The notes below the pieces were generated by a model. The model did not search any database. It was not told the DNA's origin and saw only the letters and a list, made by a program, of their open reading frames with translations. From positions 372,001 through 436,000 of the forward strand of contig OX442432.1 in the NCBI GenBank assembly GCA_949361645.1: DNA of 64,000 nucleotides. Direction: 5' to 3'. Below, one piece after another: positions 50,772 to 62,370 of this stretch. Position 1 is the stretch's first letter, and the number at the start of each line of letters is the position of its first letter. This DNA comes from Spongilla lacustris. Its lineage: Eukaryota; Porifera; Demospongiae; Spongillida; Spongillidae. A program made the translations under genes and the position numbers.

Positions 50772-51593
50772 ACAAGATTAGTCCTACCTCGTCCCAGACC
50801 AACATACGATGGATTACTACTTAGCTGATTTTATGTGCCAAACAGCCAGTAAAGCATACCACCACATCTGGGGCTGGGGGGCTCTGCTTACCATCTGGGG
50901 GGGGGGGGGGGGGGGGGTACCCACCTCTGCATATAAAATTATACTGTAAGGGCCACCGCACGCCATCATAACTTCACCACCCTCACACCATCACAGCTTG
51001 CTCCCATGCATGCATGCTGCAGCTTGATCATGTGATGGAAGACTTTGTCACGTGATATGAGATGCTTGCTGCAGCTTGATCATGTGATCACCATGAGCAC
51101 CAAGACCTTCCTATTAAAAAAAAAATTCAGCAGGGTGGCATGTGGGTTGTGTTGGGTTAATTGTTATACATGTATATGTACATGTTAATGTAGGTACATG
51201 TAAGTTTTATTTGTAGAATATTCAACATGACTGCTCAACCTATGCCTATACCTGCATGCACCATCTAAAGCATTTTATGATTAAAAATCAGCGTGCCACT
51301 ACTTATCTGGAAAGATTAAAAGGATGCCCATGTGAGGCTTTTCTGTACTAGTCCCCAGACCCACATGCACAGCCGCAATTGCATATTGGACTGGGGACGA
51401 GACTGGTTGGCAACCTACTAGTACACTGACATTTCTGTCATTTCAGACATACCATATAAATTGATGTCTCCCCCACGCCACTGCAGAATCAATTTTATTC
51501 GGTGCGGGTCAGGTGCAGGTCCGATCAAAACGTACATGACGACAGTCATCATAAATAATAATAATACTTTAAGGGGAGGGGCCAACCGATCAG
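50704..51593. other. Intergenic region with dispersed-repeat sequence
   Basis: No gene recognised. It contains the inverted repeat, a 21-nt G run (50897-50917), a segment (about 50855-51110) resembling inverted COQ8 intron 3-4 sequence, several TACATGTA palindromes near 51171-51202, and the CCDC85 5' region. Confidence 0.6.
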
Positions 51594-53315
51594 ATGGAGG
51601 ACGCTTTGCTGTCTTATCGGAGCAGGATTACGGAATTGGAACAAGAGAACAGCCAGCTATCGCACAAGAACCAGGAGCTCCAGGGCATATGCTGCCTTTT
51701 GGAAGACGACAGGCATGCAACGAGGCGACTCGCTACCGAATGGCAAGAGTTTGGAAAGTATACTGCTCTGCTGTACAAAAGCGAGATAGAATCATTTGCA
51801 GTCAAACTCAAGACTCTAGAAGACAAGTTTTCCGCGCTACTGGCAGAGAACAAGGATCTGAGGGAGCTATGTCTGTACCTTGACCAGCTTCAAGCTACAA
51901 CCAACGGCAATAGTGTTGAGATCGCGCCATCTTTGGCTTCGCTTCCTGCCTCGAAGAGGTTACCCCTTCATGTCCTGTGCGCGCTCGAGCTCAACGAGCA
52001 GCTGGGTGATAGTTTTCCCCGCTATGGAGGAACCGCCAACACCGTAACTCTGAATGAGCAGAGGCCACCGTGGCAAGGGCGCCTGCAGCAGCTGCGCAGC
52101 TCCAATCCGGAACAGTGCATCGAGCAACTGGAACAGAGAGTTGAGAGACTAGAATCCGAGAAACTGGAGCTAATTAAGGTGAGAGATAAGATGAGTGCAA
52201 ATTGGGGACAACTTACTATGACCTGTTGCTTGGCCTCCTCCACCACACCACCTCCACCCCTCCTCCATCCTGCCTCCACCCCTCCTCCATCCTGCCTCCA
52301 CCCCTCCTCCATCCTGCCTCCACCCCTCCTCCATCCTGCCTCCACCCCTCCTCCATCCTGCCTCCACCCCTCCTCCATCCTGCCTCCACCCCTCCTCCAT
52401 CCTGCCTCCACCCCTCCTCCATCCTGCCTCCACCCCTCCTCCATCCTGCCTCCACCCCTCCTCCATCCTGCCTCCACCCCTCCTCCATCCTGCCTCCACC
52501 CCTCCTCCATCCTGCCTCCACCCCTCCTCCATCCTGCCTCCACCCCTCCTCCACCCCTCCTCCATCCTGCCTCCACCCCTCCTCCACCCCTCCTCCATCC
52601 TGCCTCCACCCCTCCTCCACCCCTCCTCCACTCCTCCTCAACCCCTCTTCAACCCTCCTCCACCACTCACACACCTGCACCAGTCTCTTTCTGTAGCCCA
52701 TCTCCTTGGAACCATGTCACCACTGCAGGAGGATCAGGAGGAAGCCAAAGTATGGTAGTGTGTATGCTAGAGTCTATGGTCTGCTAACGTTCCAACCCCT
52801 TCTAAATAGAGAGCCCTCTCTCCACCAATGTTGGCTCAAGAGGCCCGCCCCCATCATGCTCCCAGCAGTGGTAAGCGCCTATACCCCGCCCCTTCTCTGG
52901 TGACCAACACAGTCATCCATTGCAGCTGCCATGCACCCAACCAATCCTCTTCAGGAAGGGAAGGTACCTAGCTCTCCACTGGCAGCACATGGCAATGCCC
53001 ATAATTTGGTGTTTGTCTTGTGCAGATGGTTGGCTCCACCAGAGCACCTGAAGTTGTCATGTCTGCTGTTGCGGTAAGTGGACATTCTAGTCCACCAATG
53101 TGAACTTACATTACACTTGTGTTCCAGCTTTTGGACTTGTGCAGTAGATTGGATGTGACAGAAGTTCAAGCACCTGCTGATGTCCAAGAGATGGCTGAAA
53201 TGGCAATGCTTAGACTGCTATTAGATGTTAGGGCCATGTGTGCTTATGTGTGTATGTAATTCACTTTTCCCCCCCTGCACAGATTGCTTGGAATAAGTTA
53301 ATGGAGCAGAATTGA
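51594..53315 (+). CDS. CCDC85: CCDC85-family coiled-coil protein
   Basis: An adaptor of cell junctions and transcriptional repression in other animals; 294 residues. Exons: 51594-52178, 52729-52749, 52810-52870, 52926-52963, 53026-53073, 53128-53226, 53283-53315. The N-terminal coiled coil has the family core: ELEQENSQL, a LEDDRHATRRLATEWQEFGKYT block, and ENKDLRELCLYLDQ. A second coiled coil (EQLEQRVERLESEKLELIK) ends the first exon. The C-terminal helix (MAMLRLLLDIAWNKLMEQN) parallels the conserved CCDC85 ending. Intron 1 is mostly a 21-bp minisatellite. It is convergent with the TMEM179-like gene. Confidence 0.88.
52243..52650. repeat. 21-bp minisatellite (CCTCCATCCTGCCTCCACCCC), CCDC85 intron 1
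   Basis: About 19 copies. The 21-bp period keeps all frames open on both strands, so long ORFs here are artefacts. Confidence 0.97.
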
Positions 53316-53497
53316 ACCTGACCACAAGCAAACACCCTGCCAACCATCTCTCCACCTGTCCATATCTTTCAGAGCTACAATCTCAATATTTATTTTTGTT
53401 GATAATATAACCACACTCAACCACACTTCACTTTATATAATAATATACAGACATGATTTGCTCCCTTAAGTCATTCACTCTACAATTGCCAGACAGT

Positions 53498-54564
53498 TCA
53501 AATTGGTCTGGTCATGGGCCCACCCTGGCCGTTCTTGGTCTTGTCCTCTATGATGGGGTCGTACTCTTCCCTGGAGGCACTGGGAATAGTGCCCCGCCCA
53601 CGCATCTGTCTCTGTAGATACACCACCATGCGTGCAATGAACACGATGAGGATGATGAAGAGAAACATGAAAGTGAACCACATGGCAGCCTGGTGTGTGG
53701 AAGGGAGGTCAGAGGTCATATTAATGCAGTCATGACTCATGGGATACCCCAATATGGTATGCATCATGTGATCAGCTGGCTAACCTGGGTGACATTTAGC
53801 ACAGAATAGAATTGCACTCGAGTGAAGGGGAAAACTTGGTTCACGCAGCTACAATAGACGTCGGTCATACAGACAGTACATGTGCATATACATATACATT
53901 CTACCTTGAACTGTAATAGCTTCCAACGGCATTGCACGTTATTTCCACTCCAATGGACAGCGTCACTCCAATTATAAAAGCGAAAACGGTTGCCAAGAAC
54001 ATGACGCCAAACTCGATAAAAACGGTAAAATGGAGGCTAAATGATGGAGGCGGGGGGGGGGGGGGGGGGGGGGGTATTGAAGGGGATACACGATCTATGA
54101 ATGTGCCCGCTTACTTTTGAGCCAGTATAGTACGTACGACCGCTGCAACCACGAGCACACATTCTGCCACTACCAATATGGCATTGGTCGCGATAACGAA
54201 CTCGCAGCTGTACTGACTGTCGAACGTGAAGTTAGACTTTGCGCTTGTGTCGAAGTGGGAGTACAGCTCGCAGAAGTGTGGAAGCTGTACATTGGCCGAG
54301 CTGTTAGTGTAATTGATGTAGTGGGCTTTGTATGTCGCGTCAAAAAGAACCTTGTGGAAGTGTGGGAGGAAACGTACGTACACAAGCATGCACTCAAAAC
54401 GACCGCCTTACATCTTGATGAAGACTATTCAGACCGCCAATTACGACAAGCGAAGATATAAGTGCAGCAACGAAAATCAAAATGAGAAGGACGTTGATCA
54501 CTCGCCCGATTGTAAACCCCGCGCGGAGGCCGGTGTTATCAGTTGCTTTGTCTGCACCAAACAT
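53498..54564 (-). CDS. TMEM179-like four-pass membrane protein
   Basis: A predicted four-helix membrane protein of 258 residues. Exons: 54564-54412, 54350-54115, 54036-53905, 53848-53785, 53689-53498. Hydrophobic segments: VINVLLILIFVAALISSLVV, FVIATNAILVVAECVLVVAA, FGVMFLATVFAFIIGVTLSI and MWFTFMFLFIILIVFIA. The large first loop carries two cysteines and NYTNSS glycosylation sites. The placement of the third-helix Cys (ITCNAVG) and the VLNVTQAAMWF entry into helix 4 resemble TMEM179. The start was set at the first ATG of the frame. Function is unknown in any animal as far as I recall. Exons and topology are firm; the family name is moderate. Confidence 0.75.
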
Positions 54565-54876
54565 CTTGTTTTGCACACAAATTACGATCCGTTCCGTATC
54601 CGTATATTTATAATGTTACGTCAACGCCCACCGAAAATTGCACTCTGATTACCGGGTAAACTACAAAAAATGCTTTGACAACCATCATATTAAGTAGTGT
54701 GCCGTTATGCACAACACATAGGGATACGGTACAACAGAAGTTAACAATGCAAGCGATCTGATTGATCAGATCATTCAATGGACGCAAAAAATTTAAGAAA
54801 GGGGCGTAGGGTCAACACGTGGCCGGATCCGTAATTTACAAATAATCGAACCTGTCTCGTGCTTAGCATTTTTAAT

Positions 54877-57404
54877 ATGGCGCCTAACTGTATGTGAGGG
54901 TGATTGCAGGCCGAGTAATTCATCATATATATTGAAAGAGAAAAGTAAGTAGAAGGACGCATTTCTTTAGAAAAACTTGAAGTATTGTTTGAATACTCTG
55001 TTGCAGTGTCGGTACCAAGAGTTTGTGTGAACAACCTCCAAGATAGAGGGGAGAAAGGGGAGCTGTGGAGGGTATTTGGGAAATTTGGCAACCTGACCAA
55101 CGTGTGGGTGGCTGACAACCCGCCTGGCTTTGCATACGTGTTCTTCGAGAACTTCAAAGATGCGGAGGATGCGGTGAGGCACCTCGATGGTGGCAAGATA
55201 TGCGGGACGAAAGTGGAAGTGAAACTATCACCCATCGAGGACAAGCGCAGTCAGAGAGGCAGCTATGCCCCACGAGCAAGAGGGAGGGGAACCTATGCGT
55301 CTAACGCCGTTGGCAGAGGTGCCGGTGGTTACAGGTCGCGGGAAGGTTTCGCCAGCCCGCCTGAGCGGCCGTCTAGATACGACGAAGACGCCCCGCGCAA
55401 CTCTCGAGAAGGGCGTTCTGAGTACCGCGAAGCGAGGAGCAGCGCTTACACGGAGAGGTATTCGGACAGGGGCGAGAAAAACAACTACGGTCGAGAGAAG
55501 GACGATTACGGACCGTCGTCTCAGGGTAGAGGCGGGTCATCGTCGTATGTAAGAGGTCGGGGTTCTTACCAGAGCAACCGTGGTCACGGGAGAGGCGACC
55601 ACAACAACGGTAGCTCTGGAGGAAGCTACAGGTATTCTGATCACTCCCCCCCGACAGGGCACAGGCATATGTCCAGCTCCCGAGGCAGAACGTCGCCCCC
55701 GTTCTCTTCGCGGGGAAGAGGCGGCTACCGTGGGGAGAGCTCGGGTTACGATGGCGGGCACCAGTACGCGAGAGGACACGGTGAGCAGGGCGACCAGTAT
55801 TCGTCACGTGACGGGAGCAGAGGTCGTTCCGGTGGAGAGAACGCGAGGAAACAGTTCGCTTCAGCTCCAGATTACGACAAAAGGGCGCGCGAGTCGAGGG
55901 TGTACGAGCGGAGTCGTGCATATGCATCCGAATACGAGCAAGGTGGCCATGAAAAAGGCGACATGGTGTACAGAGAGCACCGATATCGCCCCAATGACAA
56001 GGGCAGTTACCGTGGTTCTGCACCTAGGCCCTACCAGAAGAGAGACAGAGAAGTGCCCGAGAAGGATTATCGCAAGCCCCAAGACTACTCTGGTGGGCGT
56101 GACCGATCCCCTCACCGCCGCCCTTCGTACAACAGCACTTCTCATAGAGATCAATTTGAGGGCAGCTCACAGGAGGAGCAATATGAGGAACGGCCACCAA
56201 AGGTCTACGAAGAAAGACCACCAAAGGTCTACGAAGAAAGGCCACCAAAGGCATACGAAGAAAGGCCACCTAAGGAAAGAAAACGTTCTCTGACGCCTGT
56301 GGAGGGTACCTTTGGGCCGGGCTTTGAAGACCGCACCCCTCCCCCTGCTACACATTACGAGGGCGAGGATCGACCAACGTACCCAGAGAAGCGAAGCCAT
56401 GAGAGGTCACCTCAAGAACCTGATGCAAAGTACACAGACACAAGGTTCAGTCCTGCTCACAGTGACTATGGGGACCTGCCCGAGGAAACTGCAGAGGAGT
56501 CTGGGGGACCTCCAATGGAGGACATCGACCACTACCCCAAGGAGGAGGAGGAGTACGGTCACAGGGAAGCCCTTGAAACTGCTGGTGGTTACAAGGACAG
56601 AAGGATCGAATACGAAGGCAGAGAAGTGAGGGAAGTGAAGTATGAAGGCCACCATGAGACAGAAAGGTATGTGTGTGAGGTGGTAAGGTGAGTGAGTACT
56701 CTCCATGGTTTTGCTATGGAAACTTTTGTCAACAGAGGTTTTGTATGCATGATGAGGTGAAGAACCTAATCTTCAAGAAAAGAGCAGAGATGATTCCCAT
56801 TTTAATCTCAAACAAAATCTGACAAAAATTGGAAGTATGGTAGCCATCTTGAGACGTAAAATTGTGCATTAAAAAAAAGCAGTAAAGGGAAATTTTAGAT
56901 TGTGTTTGTAGTCCACCTCTGCATTATGTAGCATGTGCTGTCTGTGACCACCTTCACCACCACACTCGATGACGGACATTGGCTTTACAAAGTGTATAAA
57001 TCGAAGTATTTGCCACCAAATGAAAAGTGCAATTTTAAGAGATGAAGGGAAGAAAGTGTATTTGTCATTGACTTAATTCTTCAAGAGACCTAAAAAATTT
57101 AAAAAAAATCACACCATGTATCATTGCAAGAAATATGTTAACACCTTTGCCACATTCTGCAAAGGAATACTACTGTAACCATCTACTCATCATGTGTACA
57201 ATTGCAACAGGGGAAAAAATACCTTTCATACTTCAACCTGGTTAAGCGCAATTCAGATCTCTCAAAATTATGCAAGCCCCCCTTTCTTGTCATGCAAACC
57301 CAAATGAGAATTGTCATTGCTAATGTTCTATGCCTCTTACTATCAGGTCGCGGAGTGCTTCAGGAGCAAGAAGTCCCATTCACTCTCCCATTAGAGTTGA
57401 GTGA
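54877..57404 (+). CDS. SR-type splicing factor with single RRM and long RS/RGG-rich tail
   Basis: An RNA-binding SR protein of 576 residues. Exons: 54877-54889, 55007-56666, 57347-57404. The N-terminal RRM is of SRSF3/SRSF7 type (VCVNNL as RNP2, WVADNPPGFAYVFFENF as RNP1, DAVRHLDGGKICG). After it comes a very long low-complexity region rich in R, G, S, Y, D and E, including four KVYEERPP-type octapeptides near 56190-56280. The last exon supplies RSRSASGARSPIHSPIR. The tail is much longer than in SRSF3/7. The tiny first exon (13 nt) is supported by phase. Intron 2 (680 bp) is large for this locus and could hide a poison exon. Confidence 0.85.
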
Positions 57405-57635
57405 ACATCTGCAAGTTAAAGAGGTACCTCCTCCCCTGCCCTAAACGACATGGGGACTGGTCATCATTTTTGTCTCTTTCTCGTAGTTGTGCATTGTATA
57501 CAACGGAACTTTCCTTGAAATTTAACACAAGTGCAAGCTTTTCCCCAACACCCCCCGTGAACCTATGGACTTGTTACTGTTGTTTACTGCTTTTACATGT
57601 GGAAACGTGTTCTGTGTTTGAATGAATATCCACAT

Positions 57636-58283
57636 TTAGACGCAGGACAAGAAATCGGACATAACAGCTTTAAGTTCGGGTGATGCAGGGATAAAGTGAC
57701 CGCCAGCATGTCTGTACACGGTGGGGTTTACACAGAAGCTGGCAAGGTCTTCGCCTGATTGAGACGGTATAATGACGTCACCGAGACCAATCGTGTGTAG
57801 AGTTGGGAGAGTGATGCATTGAGAGTACATGTCGTGATGCGGGAGTAGCCGTGACTTGAAGCCTGCGATAAATACGGCAAAACTGAATCTAAATGGACTG
57901 TCAGGGGTCCGTTGAAGTGCGCATAGAATGGAAGCAAAGGCGGCGCCCTGGCTAAATCCAAGAATACCATCAAATGGTCCAGCCGTTTTAAAAGTTTCAG
58001 AGACAAGCTCCAATGATTCTTCGAACCCGACACACGTGTCGGTCAGATCCAGCGCTTTATAAGTCCTTTCAGGGGTAGAGAACCACCATCCTCTTCCTTG
58101 CAAATGTTCTGATTTGCATAAGTTCTCGGCCTCTGGGACCACATGGGGTGCGGATATAAAGTGGAAGTCAGCAGAATTTTTTACCAGCTTTCTGAATGCT
58201 CCAGATTTTTCTCGAAACACATCTTTATTCTGTCTGTACCCATGCAAACACAGCACTCGTAACTTCTTGGGTTGTAATGCCAT
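57636..58283 (-). CDS. OVCA2: OVCA2-type serine hydrolase
   Basis: An intronless alpha/beta hydrolase of the FSH1/OVCA2 family, 215 residues; human OVCA2 hydrolyses long-chain esters. The family start LRVLCLHGYRQNKDVFREKSG is evident. The nucleophile elbow is GFSQGA, the Asp region is GLGDVIIP, and the catalytic His is in HAGGHFIP. The oxyanion and WWFST segments also match. It is divergent from sororin with only 87 bp between start codons. Confidence 0.95.
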   Translation of the reverse strand: MALQPKKLRVLCLHGYRQNKDVFREKSGAFRKLVKNSADFHFISAPHVVPEAENLCKSEHLQGRGWWFSTPERTYKALDLTDTCVGFEESLELVSETFKTAGPFDGILGFSQGAAFASILCALQRTPDSPFRFSFAVFIAGFKSRLLPHHDMYSQCITLPTLHTIGLGDVIIPSQSGEDLASFCVNPTVYRHAGGHFIPASPELKAVMSDFLSCV

Positions 58284-58343
58284 ACTTTATACATGTATAT
58301 ACGCGTACGCGGCCGGAGTTCGTTAATTAGAGTTAAGTGATCA

Positions 58344-58355
58344 TTTGGCGGGAAA
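58344..58355. promoter_or_regulatory. Consensus E2F site in OVCA2/sororin divergent promoter
   Basis: TTTGGCGGGAAA, a full E2F consensus match, lies 15 bp before the sororin ATG inside the 87-bp spacer. Cell-cycle regulation of sororin fits; activity is inferred. Confidence 0.65.
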
Positions 58356-58370
58356 GTGGAGGTTGTTGTA

Positions 58371-59658
58371 ATGCCCCCGCGGAAGGCTGGAGGAAGAAAA
58401 CGGAAACGGCGTACCGAGGTGGAGCCGGGCTTATTAGAGAAAAACGACCAAGGGGAGGAAGATAAACAGAGCGTTGATGGTCAGCCTTCTGTACCGTGTT
58501 TGACATACGCTACTCATAAAAATGATAGTAACCCACCTTCTGCACGCACTAGGCCCAGGTACGAGCATAGAGAACGTCATTCAGGACACTAATGCACTGG
58601 TAGACCAGGTGTCAAAGAAATACAAGCCGTACGAGGTAATGTTCTCGTAGTAGCGTGCGACGTTGAGAATCTCCATGGTTCTTTTCAGTATGGTGCACCG
58701 TATCCGGACCCCACTTGTGTGGACGTACCCAGAAGCACCGAAGGTGAACAAACTCCGCAAGATCCTGGCGACGGGACACGTGGCTCTGACAGCTCTAGCG
58801 GGCATGATAAGGAGAACTTGGGTGGAGACCAGACCATATCACTGTCTGACCAAGGAAGGTGCAGTAGAACGGCTTCCCTCAGAAGGAGAGGTATACCAGA
58901 TGGTACTGGGCCTGACCCGGGAAGGTCAAGCAGAAGAATGGCTTCCCTTAGAAAAAGTACACTGGCTTCAGTCAGTTCAGGGAAAAGTTTACACGATGCG
59001 ACAATTTCCTCAGAGGGTAGCAGCAGGTGTCGGCTGCGTACACCTGAGCTGCCCTCTTCCCCAGACAAACATTCCACCCCATACCCTACAAAGAAGGGGA
59101 AGGACAAACTTCATGACTCTCTGTTCGGATTTGAAGACCTGGAGTCCCCCCTCGTCCTGTCCCCTCTGGTCCTGTCACCAGTTAAGCCAACGAGTGATTG
59201 TAATGTTGAAGAACAAACTCCCAGAAGAGGCGCAGAGAGGCACGTCCAGCACTGGCGCACACACACTGCAGCTATCCATGTTGGTCCAAAACAACAAGTT
59301 AAATCAAGAAACAAAGCAAAGGCACCGGTGAGTTAAGTAGATGTGGTGTGTAATGTGTTCGTGTATATATGTGTGTGTGTGGTGTATGTGTGTGGTGTAC
59401 ATGTTTGTGGTTTTGTGCACATATATGTATTTGAATTCTAAAGACCTTTCCTACAACAATGCCACATGCACTACTAGATATCTAGCCATGTGTTGCCATA
59501 GTGTTCAGGACATTGGCATCAGATGTGTCCCCTGATACTGTATATCTACTGCCTTTGGTCCCCTTCATCTCCAGGAGCCATCGGACCAGGAGGAATGGAT
59601 CAAACGGATGAATGAAGAGTTCAACAACGTAGAGCAGTATGACCTTGTCATTCAGTGA
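58371..59658 (+). CDS. CDCA5: Sororin
   Basis: The cohesin protector that counters WAPL; about 304 residues. Exons: 58371-58479 and 58553-58635 (this first junction is provisional), 58689-59327, 59575-59658. A basic N-terminus (PPRKAGGRKRKRR) is followed by a KEN box (HDKENLGG), the APC/C degradation signal. There are many S/T-P sites, and LFGFEDLESP holds the FGF motif that in vertebrates contacts PDS5. The C-terminal sororin domain EEWIKRMNEEFNNVEQYDL matches the vertebrate ending (WAAAMNAEFEAAEQFDL type). The E2F site just upstream agrees with S-phase expression. Confidence 0.85.
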
Positions 59659-60676
59659 CCAGTTGCAGCTGGTGTCCATGTTCGTATGTGTTGCTGTGTA
59701 GTCCGCTGTCCCGCATGTTCACAACTATATTCATCTTTTTAGTTTTTACTATATATTTAAATAGACTTTGGAGCGAGGCGAGTGATAAGTTCTCCTATTG
59801 CAAGGCGTCTCGTTTACTACGAGTATATTAGTTCATTCTGGTTATCTAATTAAATATTACAAAAGTAGAGAGACCTACATGATTTTGTGTGTGCATCACT
59901 ACGTTATACATGTACATAGGTGTAATATAATAATACATAAATAATTCAAGCATATGTAAACATAACACACAACATCGAAAATTACAGTCTGACAATAATC
60001 TGGTTACTCCAGAAGTGCAGTCTCTTTTAAAAGTGTTTGGTCTCTGTCATCTACTGACATCACTAGCGCTACAGCCTGCTCATCACTGACATCATTAACT
60101 ATACCCTGCTCATCACTGACATCACTAACTATACCCTGCTCATCACTGACATCACTAACTATACCCTGCTCATCACTAACTATACCCTGCTCATCACTGA
60201 CATCGCTAACTATACCCTGCTCATCACTGACATCACTAACTATACCCTGCTCATCACTGACATCGCTAACTATACCCTGCTCATTACTGACATTGCTAAC
60301 TATACCCTGCTCATCACTGACATCGCTAACTATACCCTGCTCATCACTCTTTAGCTTTCCAAGATTGATTCGCCATTGGGGCGTCAATGTCAATAATTTA
60401 CCTTAGATTTAATCAATAAAGCCTTAAGTATTTGTGCGTATAATATAGCTTATGGAATATCTTTAATCCAATTTAAGACCAATAGAACGAAATATACATG
60501 TAGCAATTTGGATAAGCGGGCAACATACAGTGACGTAAGTATACAGAATAAACAAAATTATTGATTGCATAATTAAATGTGCTAGAGATCTCTCGACGAG
60601 CGTGAAGTCAGATAATACATGTACATGTAATTTCAGGGCGGAGCGGGGAGGAGGTTATAATTTTTATTTGGAAACT
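59659..60676. other. Sororin/ALKBH1 intergenic region with 30-bp repeat
   Basis: AT-rich sequence with sororin 3' signals, then a minisatellite at about 60070-60347 (GCTCATCACTGACATCGCTA plus ACTATACCCT, about nine copies). An open minus-strand frame across it (60393-60004) would encode DEQGIVSDVS repeats but has no ATG and no recognisable neighbours. I do not call it a gene. Confidence 0.6.
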
Positions 60677-62311
60677 ATGTCCGACGACTTGTTTAAAGAA
60701 GAATTCAAACGTTTTAGGAAAAAATTAGGAGCGTTTTCAGTGGGTGAAGTTATCGATTTTACAAACGCAGAATCCTTCGGAGCAAATCAAGTTATGAGTG
60801 ACGTCATGGGCACAGTACTAGCACGTATCTGTTCATGCACTTCGCTGCTGTAGGTCGGCTTGTCAAGCTTGCCCACACCTCTGTCGGCATGCGCGGATCC
60901 TCACAGACTCGGCTTGCTTCCCCCAGACAGATGGAAAGTATTCACCCTTGCAACAGTGCCAGGTTCGGTTCTCACTTGTTGTCACGTGACTCGTAACCGC
61001 TCCGCACACAGGTTTGTACGTAATCCCAAATCCGTTCCAAGACGGTGGTCAGCATCGCTGGGTGAAACAGTGTCTGGTCACGTACCCGTGCAAGCCAAAT
61101 GTTTGTAACCTTGACGCCCACCTGGTGCGGACTGGAGACGGCAGGCTGTGGCCTTCAGATCAGCAAAGGTTTTTATATATAATATAGTCATGATGACCCC
61201 CAGGCTTACCATTGTATCAGTACTAGTATTGTGTGTTTTAACTCAGTGCGGCAGAGTCATTAGTATACAAAGGTAGCTCAGAAGTGCCCAAAGATGGCTC
61301 AGAGGTGTCCAAAGATGGCACAGAGGTGCCCAAAGTTGGCTCAGAGGTGTCCAAAGATGGCACAGAGGTGCCCAAAGATGGCTCAGAGGTGTCCAAAGAT
61401 GGCACAAAGGTGCCCAAAGATGGCACAGAGGTGCCCAACTACAGTGATCTGTTGCACAAGCTCCGTTGGGTCACTCTGGGTTACCACTATGACTGGACAG
61501 CCAAGGTGGATGTGGTCATGTGTGTTACATATCGACATGACAGTTCCTATCTTGTCAGGTTTACCACATGGAGCACAAGTCCCCATTCCCAGAAGACCTG
61601 GCCGACCTGTCGACCTTCATATTGGGTGTAGTTGGGTTTGCAAAGTAAGGCACTACATGAGAGCTGAATGTTTGTCCACTGGATCACTGCTACATCTCCC
61701 GCAGCTTTGCTCCAGAGGCAGCCATAGTTAACTACTACAACCTTGGGTCCACCCTGTCAGGCCACACTGACCATTCTGAGGTTGACTTGTCACGCCCCCT
61801 CCTATCTATAAGGTGAGAAGGGTGTGACTTACTCCTCACCCCACCCAGAGTTTTTTTAATTTATAAGGTATAAACCTGTGCCTGATTCTTGATAATGCAC
61901 ACTCCTCTGTGTAGCTTTGGCCAGTCTGCTGTGTTTCTGATTGGTGGCACCACTAAGCAGATCAGGCCAACAGGTATTCTTCTACGAAGTGGTGACATCG
62001 TCATAATGTCTGGAGCATGCAGGCTGGCATATCACGGGGTACCTAAGATTGTCCCTCCATGTAAGGAAATGGAGGTCCCACATTGCCTCTCCCGGGAGGC
62101 CCTATGGAAGTACCACGAGGAAGCACAACATGACAGGGAGAGACTGTGTTGGTGCTTGTGTGGGAGGACAGCAGTGCCGGGAGAGGGTGGAGGTGTGGGC
62201 ACGGCACGGTGTTCGTCCTGCAGCAGCTTGCTTAATTGCTGGCAAGAGTTCGCGGCCTACCTCTCTTACTCCCGCATAAATGTAAACGTTAGACAAGTTG
62301 TAGCTCACTGA
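60677..62311 (+). CDS. ALKBH1: AlkB homologue 1 dioxygenase
   Basis: An Fe(II)/2-oxoglutarate dioxygenase acting on nucleic acids (tRNA m1A/m5C and other substrates are reported for this family); 409 residues. Exons: 60677-60790, 60854-60962, 61012-61168, 61247-61505, 61559-61644, 61705-61812, 61915-62311. It has [17 protein letters not shown]...PNVCNLDAH and [15 protein letters not shown]. The iron ligands are GHTD and the His of YHGVP, the 2OG arginines lie in RINVNVRQV, and SGDIVIMSG is present. Exon 4 carries an insertion of about ten pentapeptides of [14 protein letters not shown] type, just before the LHKLRW block. Another Cys/Gly-rich insertion precedes the last strand. The RRP36 start lies 59 bp downstream. 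Confidence 0.95.
61270..61436. repeat. Coding 15/30-bp tandem repeat in ALKBH1 exon 4
   Basis: Alternating GAGGTGCCCAAAGATGGCAC and GAGGTGTCCAAAGATGGCTC units encode E-V-P/S-K-D-G-S/T repeats in frame. Confidence 0.95.
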
Positions 62312-62370
62312 TGAAATTTGGTAACACGCATGCGCACATAATCGCTTGTGCGTCGAAATCAGTAATAATA

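Noticed and set aside
52022..52701. Long Gly/Glu/Trp- or Pro-rich ORFs on both strands.
   Set aside because: Products of the 21-bp minisatellite in CCDC85 intron 1.
57772..57779. TGACGTCA (CRE palindrome) at about 57772 and again near 60799.
   Set aside because: The first is inside OVCA2 coding sequence and the second in an ALKBH1 intron; no promoter position to support function.
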